Shown piece by piece: positions 1 through 7,249 of a stretch of DNA of 28,624 nt. The DNA is from Mucilaginibacter_A sp964236465 (GTDB taxonomy: Bacteria; Bacteroidota; Bacteroidia; Sphingobacteriales; Sphingobacteriaceae), in the NCBI GenBank assembly GCA_964236465.1, contig CAXSBZ010000040.1, forward strand, positions 1 through 28,624, in the 5' to 3' direction. The first letter of the stretch is position 1. Each line of letters starts with the position of its first letter. The position numbers and the translations under genes were made by a program. The notes beneath the pieces were generated by a model that was not told the DNA's origin, did not search any database, and was given only the letters and a program-made list of their open reading frames with translations.

Positions 1-490
1 CAAAATAGATTTTTACCCCTGCAAAAACAGTAACGTTATTACCCAATTGCACATCATCGGCCAGGTAAGAATTTGGGTAGATGCGGCAATGATCACCAAT
101 TATAACATTTGGGCCGATATAGGAAAACGCACCAATATAAACCTGTTTGCCCAACTGTGCAGAAGGATGGATAAAACTTGGCTGCTCGATGCCGGGTTTA
201 GCAAGCTTGCTTTGATTATATTTTTCGAGGAGAACGGAAATAGCGATATATGGGTTTTCTACCCGGATTAATGTTGCACTTATCGGCTCTGCCAAAACCT
301 GATCGTTATTTACAATAATAATTGAAGCTTGGGTGCTGTACAAAAACTGTTCATATTTCGGATTGGCCAGAAAAGACAAGCAGCCTGTTGTTGCTTCTTC
401 AATTTTAGCCAGCTCATTAACCGTTACTTCAGGTTTACCTTCAACAGTTCCATTTAATAACAAGCTAAGTTCAAGTGCGGTAAATTGCAT
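1..490 (-). CDS. lpxD: UDP-3-O-acylglucosamine N-acyltransferase LpxD, 5' part only
   Basis: An open frame of 163 codons starts at the ATG at 490-488 and runs off the left edge. The protein opens with MQFTALELSLLLNGTVEG, followed by an AKIEEATTGCLSFLANPKYEQ-like stretch, which is the uridine-binding N-terminal domain of LpxD. From about residue 115 hexapeptide repeats begin (IGAFSYIGPNVIIGD, then QLGNNVTVFAGVKIY), the left-handed beta-helix of this acyltransferase family. LpxD adds the N-linked 3-hydroxyacyl chain to UDP-glucosamine in lipid A synthesis, in the cytoplasm. The family is about 340 residues long, so roughly half is present and the catalytic histidine lies outside the window. In many Bacteroidota the gene directly follows the HD hydrolase gene; here about 2 kb of other DNA separates them. 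The identification is firm. Confidence 0.93.
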   Translation of the reverse strand, partial: MQFTALELSLLLNGTVEGKPEVTVNELAKIEEATTGCLSFLANPKYEQFLYSTQASIIIVNNDQVLAEPISATLIRVENPYIAISVLLEKYNQSKLAKPGIEQPSFIHPSAQLGKQVYIGAFSYIGPNVIIGDHCRIYPNSYLADDVQLGNNVTVFAGVKIYF

Positions 491-494
491 CAGG

Positions 495-525
495 CAAATT
501 TAATTCTAAATATCAAAGCAGCAAA
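495..525 (-). promoter_or_regulatory. Bacteroidota-type promoter of lpxD
   Basis: On the minus strand TTTG (525-522) is followed after exactly 19 bases by TAAATTTG (502-495), matching the Bacteroidota -33 TTTG / -7 TAnnTTTG consensus. The -7 box ends only four bases before the lpxD ATG, so the transcript would be leaderless or nearly so. This is motif matching only. Confidence 0.55.
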
Positions 526-587
526 TTATTAAAAAGGCTGCATTTGTATTGTTAAGTATGTGTCCACAATTAGTTTTCATTTAGAAA

Positions 588-740
588 CTATTTGAATTTT
601 TTAGCACGAAAAATAACAATGCTTCTTTTATCATATAAATTTCGTTTCTGTATTTGCAATGATCGTCAAAGTACGAAAACCTGATGATTTTTAGGTGATA
701 AAAGAAGCATTGAAAATAAATCGGACAAAATTTAAACAGG
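588..740. repeat. MITE-like imperfect palindrome, copy 1
   Basis: A perfect 17 bp inverted pair, caatgcttcttttatca at 617-633 and its complement at 696-712, forms the core. Outside the core the symmetry continues imperfectly: ctatttgaattttt from 588 matches the complement of aaaatttaaacagg ending at 740. The right arm (core, then GAAAATAAA, a cggacaaaa-like block and TTAAACAGG) closely matches copy 2 at 2339-2497. There is no open reading frame in it. The left outer arm is more diverged than the right. It is probably a non-autonomous transposon remnant; the family is not recognised. Confidence 0.7.
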
Positions 741-1001
741 CTTAAAAGTATTAGTTTTAATGGAGATTCTGCTTGATAAATATGGTGAAAAAATGCTTAA
801 TGACAGCAAATCATGCGAAGCAACGTAGTGGCATCTATGAATATCATCGACTTGACAGCGTTGGAAAAAATTTGTGGGTTATGCAACATGTATTCATCTT
901 CTGCAAAACTTATAAAAAGGGTTGTATTGCTCATTTTGCATTGAGGAAATACGCTTTCATATAATATTTATTTTGTTGAAACTTCTAAAAAGATATTTAT
1001 T

Positions 1002-1413
1002 TTGGCAGGGCAAAACAATAATGCCTCTTGGTCTTACTTATTTCAAACGGAAAATACTTTTAAGTTTAGTAATAACTGGGCAGCGGAACTAACTGCCAAT
1101 TACCGGGGTCCATCATATATCAGGCATATACAAAGCAGAGCGAAGTTTTACTACCGGTGCCGGGATCAGCAAGGGCATATTTAAAAACCGCGTCAATATT
1201 AAGCTTGCAGTCCAAGATATTTTCAACACGGATAAACAGGATTTGAAAATAAACTATCAAGGAGTAATAATGAATGTGACCAATAAAACAGAGACAAGAT
1301 TTTTTAATGTGGCTATCAGCTGGAAATTCGGAAACAGAAGTATAAAGGCAAGAAAGCAAACGGCCATTTCAACGATAGATGACATCAAACAGCGGGTAAA
1401 TAACAATCAGTAA
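1002..1413 (+). pseudogene. Remnant of an outer-membrane beta-barrel (OMP_b-brl_3 / TonB-dependent type), frameshifted
   Basis: Two adjacent frames together read as the C-terminal end of a Bacteroidota outer membrane barrel. The first frame gives SYLFQTENTFKFSNNWAAEL then TANYRGPS. The next frame, from about 1112, gives ISGIYKAERSFTTGAGISKG, then NRVNIKLAVQDIFNTDKQD, and ends NVAISWKFGNR followed by a short tail and a stop at 1411-1413. The alternating beta-strand pattern and the KLAVQDIFNT and SWKFGN motifs are typical of the last strands of such receptors. A frameshift near 1110-1120 joins the pieces, and no N-terminus, plug or signal peptide is present upstream. It is a dead fragment, probably carried in with the surrounding insert. 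Confidence 0.7.
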
Positions 1414-1442
1414 TCAATTAATAGAAATACAATCACACTACC

Positions 1443-2333
1443 ATGAAAACAATAGAAATAGTAATTACATCCGTATTCATCATGTTTTTTTCGATGACAA
1501 AGGCACAAAGTCCAGCGGATACGCAGACTTTATTATGGAAGATAAATGGCAAAGGCTTACAGCAGGAGTCCTATATTCTTTTGACCACAACCAAAACCTG
1601 TGAATCAAAAATAAAACTGAATGACAAAGTGCTTAATATCCTGAACAAAGTGAAACTAATCGCTCTGGAAACAGGACTGAACAGCAAAGCTTATGCAGGC
1701 GTTGCAGAAGAATTCAATGAGCTGAAAAACAATAATCAGTCTGCCAAAAAAACACTTTCAAAAAATACGTATGAGAAATTAATAACAGTGGCAGAGGACG
1801 AAGGAGTTTCTGAAATATACCTTAACCAATATAAACTTTGGTACATCTACATGTTTCTGATGACAAAGACCTACCAGTGCAATGTACCCAATGTTGAAAA
1901 GATTGACGATGTGATCAGAAACTATGGTACAAAACATAACATACCGGTTAAGGAGCTATTAAGCATAGACGAAACTTTGAATACGTTTTATGATGAATTT
2001 CCAAATAGTTATTGGGAAAACATTATCAGTTATATTGTTAATGATAAAAACAGGGTAATAACGGATATAGATGCAAAGACTGGCTTTTACAAACAGGAGA
2101 ACATTATCGGTTTAAAGAAATTATTAACATCAAGCGGCCTTTTTAAACCGAGATATGTGGCCACAGATGTCGAAATGTTCAGGATCCGCCTGCTTATGTC
2201 AAGAGTAGAAAACACCATTAAGACTCAATCAACCCTAATTACCTTAGATGTTGTGGATATAGGCAATGATTCGACTTCTATATTCAACCTTTTAAGTAAA
2301 TCAGGCTATACTATCAGTCCTGTGATTGACTAA
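1443..2333 (+). CDS. Divergent TraB/GumN-family secreted protein
   Basis: The 296-residue protein starts with a signal peptide (MKTIEIVITSVFIMFFSMTKA, cleavage near residue 21). LLWKINGKGLQQESYILL at about residues 30-47 corresponds to the LLWxIxGxGLxxPSYLFGT opening of TraB/GumN proteins. The end, FNLLSKSGYTISPV, corresponds to their usual C-terminal xLLRKxGYTVxPV block. The conserved histidine motifs of the family are absent: the GTxH position reads TTTKTC, and the GxGH position near the C-terminus reads DIGNDS. It is therefore probably not an active hydrolase. It stands alone on the plus strand between two palindromic elements and 30 bp after the barrel remnant. Size is close to the family's usual 280-300 residues. 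Confidence 0.62.
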   Translation: MKTIEIVITSVFIMFFSMTKAQSPADTQTLLWKINGKGLQQESYILLTTTKTCESKIKLNDKVLNILNKVKLIALETGLNSKAYAGVAEEFNELKNNNQSAKKTLSKNTYEKLITVAEDEGVSEIYLNQYKLWYIYMFLMTKTYQCNVPNVEKIDDVIRNYGTKHNIPVKELLSIDETLNTFYDEFPNSYWENIISYIVNDKNRVITDIDAKTGFYKQENIIGLKKLLTSSGLFKPRYVATDVEMFRIRLLMSRVENTIKTQSTLITLDVVDIGNDSTSIFNLLSKSGYTISPVID

Positions 2334-2338
2334 GTATA

Positions 2339-2497
2339 GAGCCTGTTTAAATTATACAATGAAAAATATCAATACTTCTTTTACCCTATAAAAATTGGTA
2401 TTTACATCAGGTTAACTTAATCAAAAACTAAGTTGTTACCAATTTTAGGTAACAAAAGAAGCATAGAAAATAAACGGAACAAAACTTAAACAGGATC
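2339..2497. repeat. MITE-like imperfect palindrome, copy 2, with possible TA duplication
   Basis: GAGCCTGTTTAA at 2339-2350 is mirrored by TTAAACAGGATC at 2486-2497, and both ends are flanked by TA. Inside are the arms atacttcttttacc (2372-2385) and ggtaacaaaagaagcat (2448-2464), plus aattggta / taccaatt closer to the centre. Total length is about 159 bp with no open frame. The right terminal repeat supplies the last two codons and the stop of the HD gene on the minus strand. TA-flanked terminal inverted repeats suggest a non-autonomous transposon; no transposase is visible in the window. Confidence 0.7.
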
Positions 2498-3721
2498 TAA
2501 ATCTTTTATCACACACAAAACATACTTTACTACCCGTTTAGAAAGTGAAATCAGGTTGGAATTATCGCTTGCTTCGGCAATATCCTGTACTTCGCCATTT
2601 TTGAGCAAAATGCGGATGTTTTCATCGCCAACTTTGTACGCATCGTTCACCACGCGGTCTGTAAAAACGTAATAACTGGCATCCCGTTCATCCACCAAAT
2701 CCAATTTTTGCATCACTGATTGTTTCAACGCGACGGTTTGATCCAGATCGGGCGGCATATTCGTTAATTCTACCCGATACAAATTTCGGTTGATAAAACG
2801 CGCGCAGAGGTCAGACAAGATAAAATCCGAATGATTTATCCAAACTTTTACAGCAGATAAAATATCGGTATCATCCAGGTTTACAAAAGCATCTAAGTTT
2901 TTAGGATCATGGATGAATGCTTCTTTTAGCACACTTTTTTGGAGGAAATGAGCAAGCGCAGGCGTAGCAAAAAGATCAAAGCCGTTTAAGGCCAGCAAGC
3001 GGCTGCGTTCCAGGATTTTTACCAGCAGCATTTCTGCGGAGATCACGGTTTTGTGTAGATAAACCTGCCAGTACATTAGCCGCCGCGCAATCAAAAATTT
3101 TTCTACAGAGTAAATGCCTTTTTCTTCCACCACAATGTGATCATCAACCACGTTCAGCATTTTTAAAATACGGTCAAAACTGATTACGCCTTCAGAAACG
3201 CCGGTAAAAAAACTATCACGGTTAAGGTAATCCATCCGGTCAATATCCAGCTGCCCGGAAACCAATTGGTGCAAAAAATGCCGCCGATAAGTATCATTAA
3301 AAACAGCAATTGCCATTTCCAGCTGCCCGTTAAATTCTTCGTTCAGCCGGTCCATCAGCAAAGCCGAAATCATTTCGTGCGATACTCCTTTTACCAGGGT
3401 ATTTTCGAGGGCGTGCGAAAACGGGCCATGGCCAATATCGTGCAGCAAAATAGCAATTTCTACAGCTTCTTCTTCTTCCGCAGAAATCTCAATGCCTTTG
3501 GTACGCAATGTTTCTACAGCCAAACCCATCAGATGCAGCGCGCCCAGCGCATGGTGAAACCGCGTGTGCAGCGCACCGGGATAAACCAAATGCGTCATCC
3601 CCAGCTGCTTGATATAACGCAACCGCTGGAAATAACGGTGCTCTACCAGATCAAAAATAAGTTCGGTTGGGATGGTGATAAATCCGTAAACAGGATCGTT
3701 GATTATCTTTTTTTTATTCAA
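2486..3721 (-). CDS. HD-domain phosphohydrolase (dNTPase-like)
   Basis: The 411-residue protein belongs to the YwfO/EF1143-type HD superfamily phosphohydrolases. The metal site is visible: H56/H57 in TRFHHALGA, the HD pair H94-D95 in LLHDIGHGPFSH, and D161 in DIDRMDYLNRDS. The N-terminal PVYGFITIP and YFQRLRYIKQLG segments are also typical. Relatives act on nucleotides, several as dNTP triphosphohydrolases; the substrate here is not shown by the sequence. The gene commonly sits directly upstream of lpxD in Bacteroidota, but here an insert of about 2 kb follows it. Its last codons (DLDPV, stop) are written by the terminal repeat of the palindromic element, so the native C-terminus has probably been replaced. 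Confidence 0.85.
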   Translation of the reverse strand: MNKKKIINDPVYGFITIPTELIFDLVEHRYFQRLRYIKQLGMTHLVYPGALHTRFHHALGALHLMGLAVETLRTKGIEISAEEEEAVEIAILLHDIGHGPFSHALENTLVKGVSHEMISALLMDRLNEEFNGQLEMAIAVFNDTYRRHFLHQLVSGQLDIDRMDYLNRDSFFTGVSEGVISFDRILKMLNVVDDHIVVEEKGIYSVEKFLIARRLMYWQVYLHKTVISAEMLLVKILERSRLLALNGFDLFATPALAHFLQKSVLKEAFIHDPKNLDAFVNLDDTDILSAVKVWINHSDFILSDLCARFINRNLYRVELTNMPPDLDQTVALKQSVMQKLDLVDERDASYYVFTDRVVNDAYKVGDENIRILLKNGEVQDIAEASDNSNLISLSKRVVKYVLCVIKDLDPV

Positions 3722-3765
3722 AATCTATTATTCAAAATGAATGTAATTTAGCTAAAGTTATTTCT

Positions 3766-3780
3766 AAATGCTTCTTTTAT
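3766..3780 (-). repeat. Single copy of the dispersed 12-mer upstream of porX
   Basis: AAATGCTTCTTTTAT contains an exact core at 3768-3779 on the minus strand, read as TAAAAGAAGCAT. It lies in the divergent gap between the HD gene and porX, about 80 bp before the porX start. No inverted partner is seen. Confidence 0.7.
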
Positions 3781-3859
3781 CTGTGTTAAAATTTGTTAAT
3801 TTATATTAATCTGGCAACAAAACGTTGTCGGATAGGTTTAAAATTTAAATATAACTACG

Positions 3860-5413
3860 ATGCAGGACACCACTATTTTATGGGCCGATGATGAAATTGA
3901 CTTTCTAAAACCACATATATTATTTTTAAGCGAAAAAGGTTATAAAATCAAAACCGCAACTAACGGAACGGATGCAGTTGACCTTTTCAAAAATAACAAT
4001 ATTGATCTGGTTTTTCTGGATGAAAACATGCCTGGATTAACTGGTTTGGAAACGCTGACCGAGATCAAAAATATCAACGCCGATGTGCCGATCGTGATGA
4101 TTACCAAAAGCGAAGAAGAACATTTGATGGAGGATGCCATCGGTTCTAAAATTGATGATTATCTGATCAAACCGGTCAACCCAAAACAGATTCTCCTCAC
4201 CATCAAAAAACTGACTGAAAACAAGCGTTTGGTTACGGCCAAAACCACCATGGGCTACCAGCAGGATTTCCGTACGCTCGGCATGACTTTGAACGAAAAC
4301 CTGAGTTACCAGGAATGGGTTGATGTTTATAAAAAGCTGATTTACTGGGAACTAGAGCTGGAAAAACTGGAAGATGCCGGAATGCACGACATCCTGACTT
4401 TGCAAAAGGCAGAAGCCAATACGCAGTTTTCTAAATTCATCGAAAAAAATTATTTGAAATGGGTGAAAGAACCGGAATCCGGGCCGATGCTTTCGCCGCA
4501 AATGTTTAAGAAAAAGGTTTTTCCGCAGTTAAACCCAACTACGCCAACTTTTTTTATCCTGGTAGATAATTTGCGTTACGATCAGTACCGAATCATCCAT
4601 CCGATTATTTCAGAATATTTTAGGCTGGAGGAAGAAGACACGTATTTCAGCATTTTGCCAACCGCTACGCAATATGCGCGAAACGCTATTTTTGCCGGTT
4701 TGATGCCGCTGGATATGGAAAAACGTTTTCCGGAAATGTGGCAGAATGACGAAGATGAAGGCGGAAAAAATTTGTTTGAAGAACAGTTTATCGGCGACCA
4801 GATCAAACGGGTTTTGCGGAAAGACATCAAATATTCTTACCATAAAATTTTGAATATTGATGAAGGCCGCGCGCTAAATGAATCCATTAGCAATTTGATG
4901 CAAAATGATCTGAACGTGGTGGTTTATAACTTTGTAGATATGCTTTCGCACGCGCGAACGGATATGCAGATGATCCGCGAATTGGCCAGCGGCGATGCGG
5001 CTTATCGCTCGTTAACGCTTTCCTGGTTTGAGCATTCACCATTGTTTGATCTGCTGAAATACCTCGCTCAAAAACAGGTTAAAGTAGTGATTACTACAGA
5101 TCACGGAACAATCCGCGTTAAAAATCCAAGCAAAATCATAGGCGACCGCAACACAAACACCAACCTGCGTTACAAACAAGGTAAAAACCTGAATTACAAC
5201 GCCAAAGATGTGTTCCATATCCGCAACCCGCACGATGCCATGCTGCCGAAATTGCACGTCAGCTCCAGTTTTGTGTTTGCCAAGGAAGACAAATACTTCG
5301 TTTACCCTAATAATTTCAACCATTTTGTAAACTTTTATAATGAAACGTTTCAGCATGGCGGCATTTCAATGGAAGAAATGATCATCCCGATCGCTACGTA
5401 CGGGCCAAGGTAG
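3860..5413 (+). CDS. porX: PorX response regulator with PglZ domain
   Basis: The 517-residue protein has an N-terminal receiver domain (about 1-125). Its acidic pocket is at D10-D11, the phospho-acceptor D54 is in FLDENMPG, T82 in VMITKS and K104 in YLIKP. A helical linker follows, then a PglZ domain of the alkaline-phosphatase superfamily: FFILVDNLRYDQ at about 230-241, the ATQYARNAIFAG segment near 270 and ITTDHGT near 410-416. This architecture is PorX, the response regulator that with PorY and an ECF sigma factor controls type IX secretion genes in Bacteroidota. The PglZ domain is reported to bind zinc and cleave oligonucleotides; that is family knowledge. No porY is adjacent. The product is full length. 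A perfect hairpin lies just after the stop. Confidence 0.93.
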   Translation: MQDTTILWADDEIDFLKPHILFLSEKGYKIKTATNGTDAVDLFKNNNIDLVFLDENMPGLTGLETLTEIKNINADVPIVMITKSEEEHLMEDAIGSKIDDYLIKPVNPKQILLTIKKLTENKRLVTAKTTMGYQQDFRTLGMTLNENLSYQEWVDVYKKLIYWELELEKLEDAGMHDILTLQKAEANTQFSKFIEKNYLKWVKEPESGPMLSPQMFKKKVFPQLNPTTPTFFILVDNLRYDQYRIIHPIISEYFRLEEEDTYFSILPTATQYARNAIFAGLMPLDMEKRFPEMWQNDEDEGGKNLFEEQFIGDQIKRVLRKDIKYSYHKILNIDEGRALNESISNLMQNDLNVVVYNFVDMLSHARTDMQMIRELASGDAAYRSLTLSWFEHSPLFDLLKYLAQKQVKVVITTDHGTIRVKNPSKIIGDRNTNTNLRYKQGKNLNYNAKDVFHIRNPHDAMLPKLHVSSSFVFAKEDKYFVYPNNFNHFVNFYNETFQHGGISMEEMIIPIATYGPR

Positions 5414-5423
5414 ATCTTTTGTC

Positions 5424-5455
5424 GATACTGTTTTTATGCCGATAAAAACAGTATC
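5424..5455. repeat. Perfect 14 bp inverted pair of the dispersed 12-mer (AC variant)
   Basis: gatactgtttttat (5424-5437) and its exact complement (5442-5455) are separated by only four bases, giving a hairpin of 14 bp. Each arm holds an exact TAAAAACAGTAT core. It sits 11 bp after the porX stop and before the tsaE promoter. No U-run follows on either strand, so it is not a standard intrinsic terminator, although it could protect the porX 3' end. Confidence 0.75.
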
Positions 5456-5473
5456 AACTTAAATCATATTAAA

Positions 5474-5481
5474 TACTTTTG
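5474..5481 (+). promoter_or_regulatory. -7 element of the tsaE promoter
   Basis: TACTTTTG followed by C matches the Bacteroidota -7 box TAnnTTTG and lies 24 bases before the tsaE ATG. No good TTTG is found 19-21 bases upstream, where the end of the hairpin falls. Confidence 0.4.
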
Positions 5482-5505
5482 CAGCTGTGATAAATAGTTT
5501 TATAA

Positions 5506-5925
5506 ATGGAAATTGATGCAGTAAGTATTAAGCAGTTACCAAACGCCGCAAAACAACTGATTGAATTTTCAGGACAAAAGGACAAAATATTATTGTTTTA
5601 TGGCGAAATGGGAGCCGGAAAAACCACATTTATCAAAGCTTTTTGTGCGGCTTTGGGTGTGGAAGATACTGTTTCCAGCCCTACATTTTCTATTGTAAAC
5701 GAATATCATTATCCAGCTGGGATTATCTATCATTTTGATTTCTATCGACTTAAAAACCAAACAGAAGCATTGGATCTGGGCTTGGAAGAATATCTTGATT
5801 CCGGCGAATATTGTTTGATCGAATGGCCGGAAAAAATACCGGATTTACTTCCCGAAAATTACCTTCAAATCAACCTGAAAGTGCAGCCTGATCAGCAGCG
5901 AAAATTAACGGTTACGAAAATTTAA
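5506..5925 (+). CDS. tsaE: tRNA threonylcarbamoyladenosine biosynthesis ATPase TsaE
   Basis: A 139-residue P-loop protein with Walker A GEMGAGKTT at residues 33-41. SSPTFSIVNEY and IYHFDFYRL downstream are the two most conserved TsaE blocks, and LIEWPEKIPDLLP closes the domain. TsaE partners TsaB and TsaD in making the t6A37 modification of ANN-decoding tRNAs in the cytoplasm. Length matches the family. The gene has its own -7 box and is followed after 54 bp by the alanine dehydrogenase-like gene. Confidence 0.93.
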   Translation: MEIDAVSIKQLPNAAKQLIEFSGQKDKILLFYGEMGAGKTTFIKAFCAALGVEDTVSSPTFSIVNEYHYPAGIIYHFDFYRLKNQTEALDLGLEEYLDSGEYCLIEWPEKIPDLLPENYLQINLKVQPDQQRKLTVTKI

Positions 5926-5939
5926 TCTCCTTTTGAGCT

Positions 5940-5947
5940 TATATTTG
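5940..5947 (+). promoter_or_regulatory. -7 element of the alanine dehydrogenase-like gene
   Basis: TATATTTG followed by C is an exact TAnnTTTG match, 32 bases before the start at 5980. No clear -33 box is seen at the right distance, so this is moderate evidence. Confidence 0.4.
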
Positions 5948-5979
5948 CTTAATTTCAGCAACCGGAAATAAAAAAATAT

Positions 5980-7206
5980 ATGAGTTCAGGAACTTTAAGC
6001 GGATTTTCTGACATCGCAAAGCAGGCCATGATGCAGCCGCAGGAATCGATGCTGGAAGTGAGAAACAAAAAAAACAAGCTGTACATTGGCATCCCGAAGG
6101 AAACTTCTTTTCAGGAAAACCGCATTGCCATCACGCCGCTTTCGGTGGCTACATTGGTTAACAACGGGCACACCGTTATCCTGGAATCCAATGCCGGGAT
6201 GGGTGCTAATTTTACCGATAATAATTACAGCGAGCAGGGTGCACAAATCGTTTATGATACACAGCAGGTTTACCAAGCCGATATTATCCTGAAAATTGCG
6301 CCGCCCACGCTGGCCGAAATTGGGATGATGAAAATGAACCAAACGCTTATTTCCGCACTCCAAACTTCTACCATCAAAGCTGAATATCTGCACGCGCTCC
6401 TCAGCAAAAAAGTAACAGCTTTATGCTTTGAGAATTTGCAGGATGAAGGTGGCACGCTGAGTGTTGTGCGCGCGATGAGCGAAATTGTTGGTGCCACTTC
6501 GATCCTGATCGCTGCCGAATATTTAAGCAATGTTTTTAATGGAAAAGGCTTGATGCTGGGCGGCATCACCGGCGTTCCCCCTACCGAAATCGTAATATTG
6601 GGTGCCGGAACGGTTGGCGAATATGCCGCACGGACGGCCATTGCCTTGGGTGCAGAAGTAAAAGTTTTTGATCCGTCGATCTACAAGTTGCGCCGCTTGC
6701 AAAATAACATTGGCAGCCGCGTGTTTACCTCTGTTATCCAACCGATTGTGCTGGAAAAAGCCATTACCACCTGCGATGTTGCCATTGGTGCGATGCGTGC
6801 CAAAGCCGGCCGAAGCCCGAGTTTGGTAAGCGAAGAAACCGTGAGCCGGATGAAGCCGAATTCTGTTATTATTGATGTAAGCATTGATCAAGGTGGCTGT
6901 TTTGAAACTTCAGAAGTAACTAACCATACCAACCCGGTTTTCCGCAAATATGATGTGATCCATTACTGCGTGCCCAACATTGCTTCCCGCGTAGCGCGGA
7001 CGGCAACTTATGCGCTCACCAATATTTTTGCGCCGATTTTGCTGGATATCGGCGAACATGGCGGCCTCAAAAACGTGATTTGGGAAAAAGTTGGTGTGCG
7101 CAATGCTGTTTACATTTACCAGGGACATTTAACAAGCCAGGTTTTTGGCGAACGGTTCAACATCCCAAGTAAAGATCTGGATTTGCTGATCGTTTCCAAT
7201 CTATAA
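5980..7206 (+). CDS. Alanine dehydrogenase / PNT-family NAD(P)-dependent enzyme
   Basis: The 408-residue protein carries the AlaDH/PNT N-terminal domain (GIPKETSFQENRIAITP at about 37-53, GMGANFTD near 73-80, DIILKIAPP near 101-109). It also has a Rossmann domain with VILGAGTVGEYAAR at about 205-218 and FDPS after strand 2, and VPNIASRVARTATYALTN near the end. These match alanine dehydrogenase, which converts alanine to pyruvate and ammonia with NAD. There is an extra N-terminal stretch of about 30 residues before the usual start. The canonical catalytic histidine of AlaDH, in its YLH motif after the first Rossmann-like half, is not obvious: the matching place reads LISALQTS. It could therefore be a divergent AlaDH/PNT relative with another specificity. 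Confidence 0.75.
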   Translation: MSSGTLSGFSDIAKQAMMQPQESMLEVRNKKNKLYIGIPKETSFQENRIAITPLSVATLVNNGHTVILESNAGMGANFTDNNYSEQGAQIVYDTQQVYQADIILKIAPPTLAEIGMMKMNQTLISALQTSTIKAEYLHALLSKKVTALCFENLQDEGGTLSVVRAMSEIVGATSILIAAEYLSNVFNGKGLMLGGITGVPPTEIVILGAGTVGEYAARTAIALGAEVKVFDPSIYKLRRLQNNIGSRVFTSVIQPIVLEKAITTCDVAIGAMRAKAGRSPSLVSEETVSRMKPNSVIIDVSIDQGGCFETSEVTNHTNPVFRKYDVIHYCVPNIASRVARTATYALTNIFAPILLDIGEHGGLKNVIWEKVGVRNAVYIYQGHLTSQVFGERFNIPSKDLDLLIVSNL

Positions 7207-7221
7207 AAACTCCAAAAGGCA

Positions 7222-7235
7222 ATGCTGTTTTTATC
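7222..7235 (-). repeat. Single copy of the dispersed 12-mer (AC variant) upstream of the YihY gene
   Basis: ATGCTGTTTTTATC holds an exact TAAAAACAGCAT core on the minus strand (7222-7233). It occupies most of the 43 bp gap between the dehydrogenase stop and the YihY-family start. Confidence 0.6.
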
Positions 7236-7249
7236 AGCTTAAAATTGAT

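Larger units (their letters stand above)
491..1001. other. Gene-poor intergenic stretch left of the inserted segment
   Basis: No convincing gene lies here. The stretch holds the lpxD promoter and a palindromic element (588-740). The only open frame, 773-964 (63 codons), has no recognisable protein character. Base composition is visibly AT-rich. Confidence 0.6.

Noticed and set aside
773..964. A 63-codon open frame in the AT-rich gap after the first palindrome
   Set aside because: No protein-like composition, signal, or recognisable motif, and it starts from a random ATG in gene-poor DNA.
2918..2929. In-gene motif copy in the HD hydrolase as proof of selection
   Set aside because: The core is exact and counted, but the flanks do not fit the extended motif and LKEAF is an ordinary peptide, so this copy alone carries little weight.
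3266..3751. A 161-codon plus-strand frame opposite the HD hydrolase
   Set aside because: It is antisense to a clearly conserved gene and its translation is low-complexity and unlike any family.
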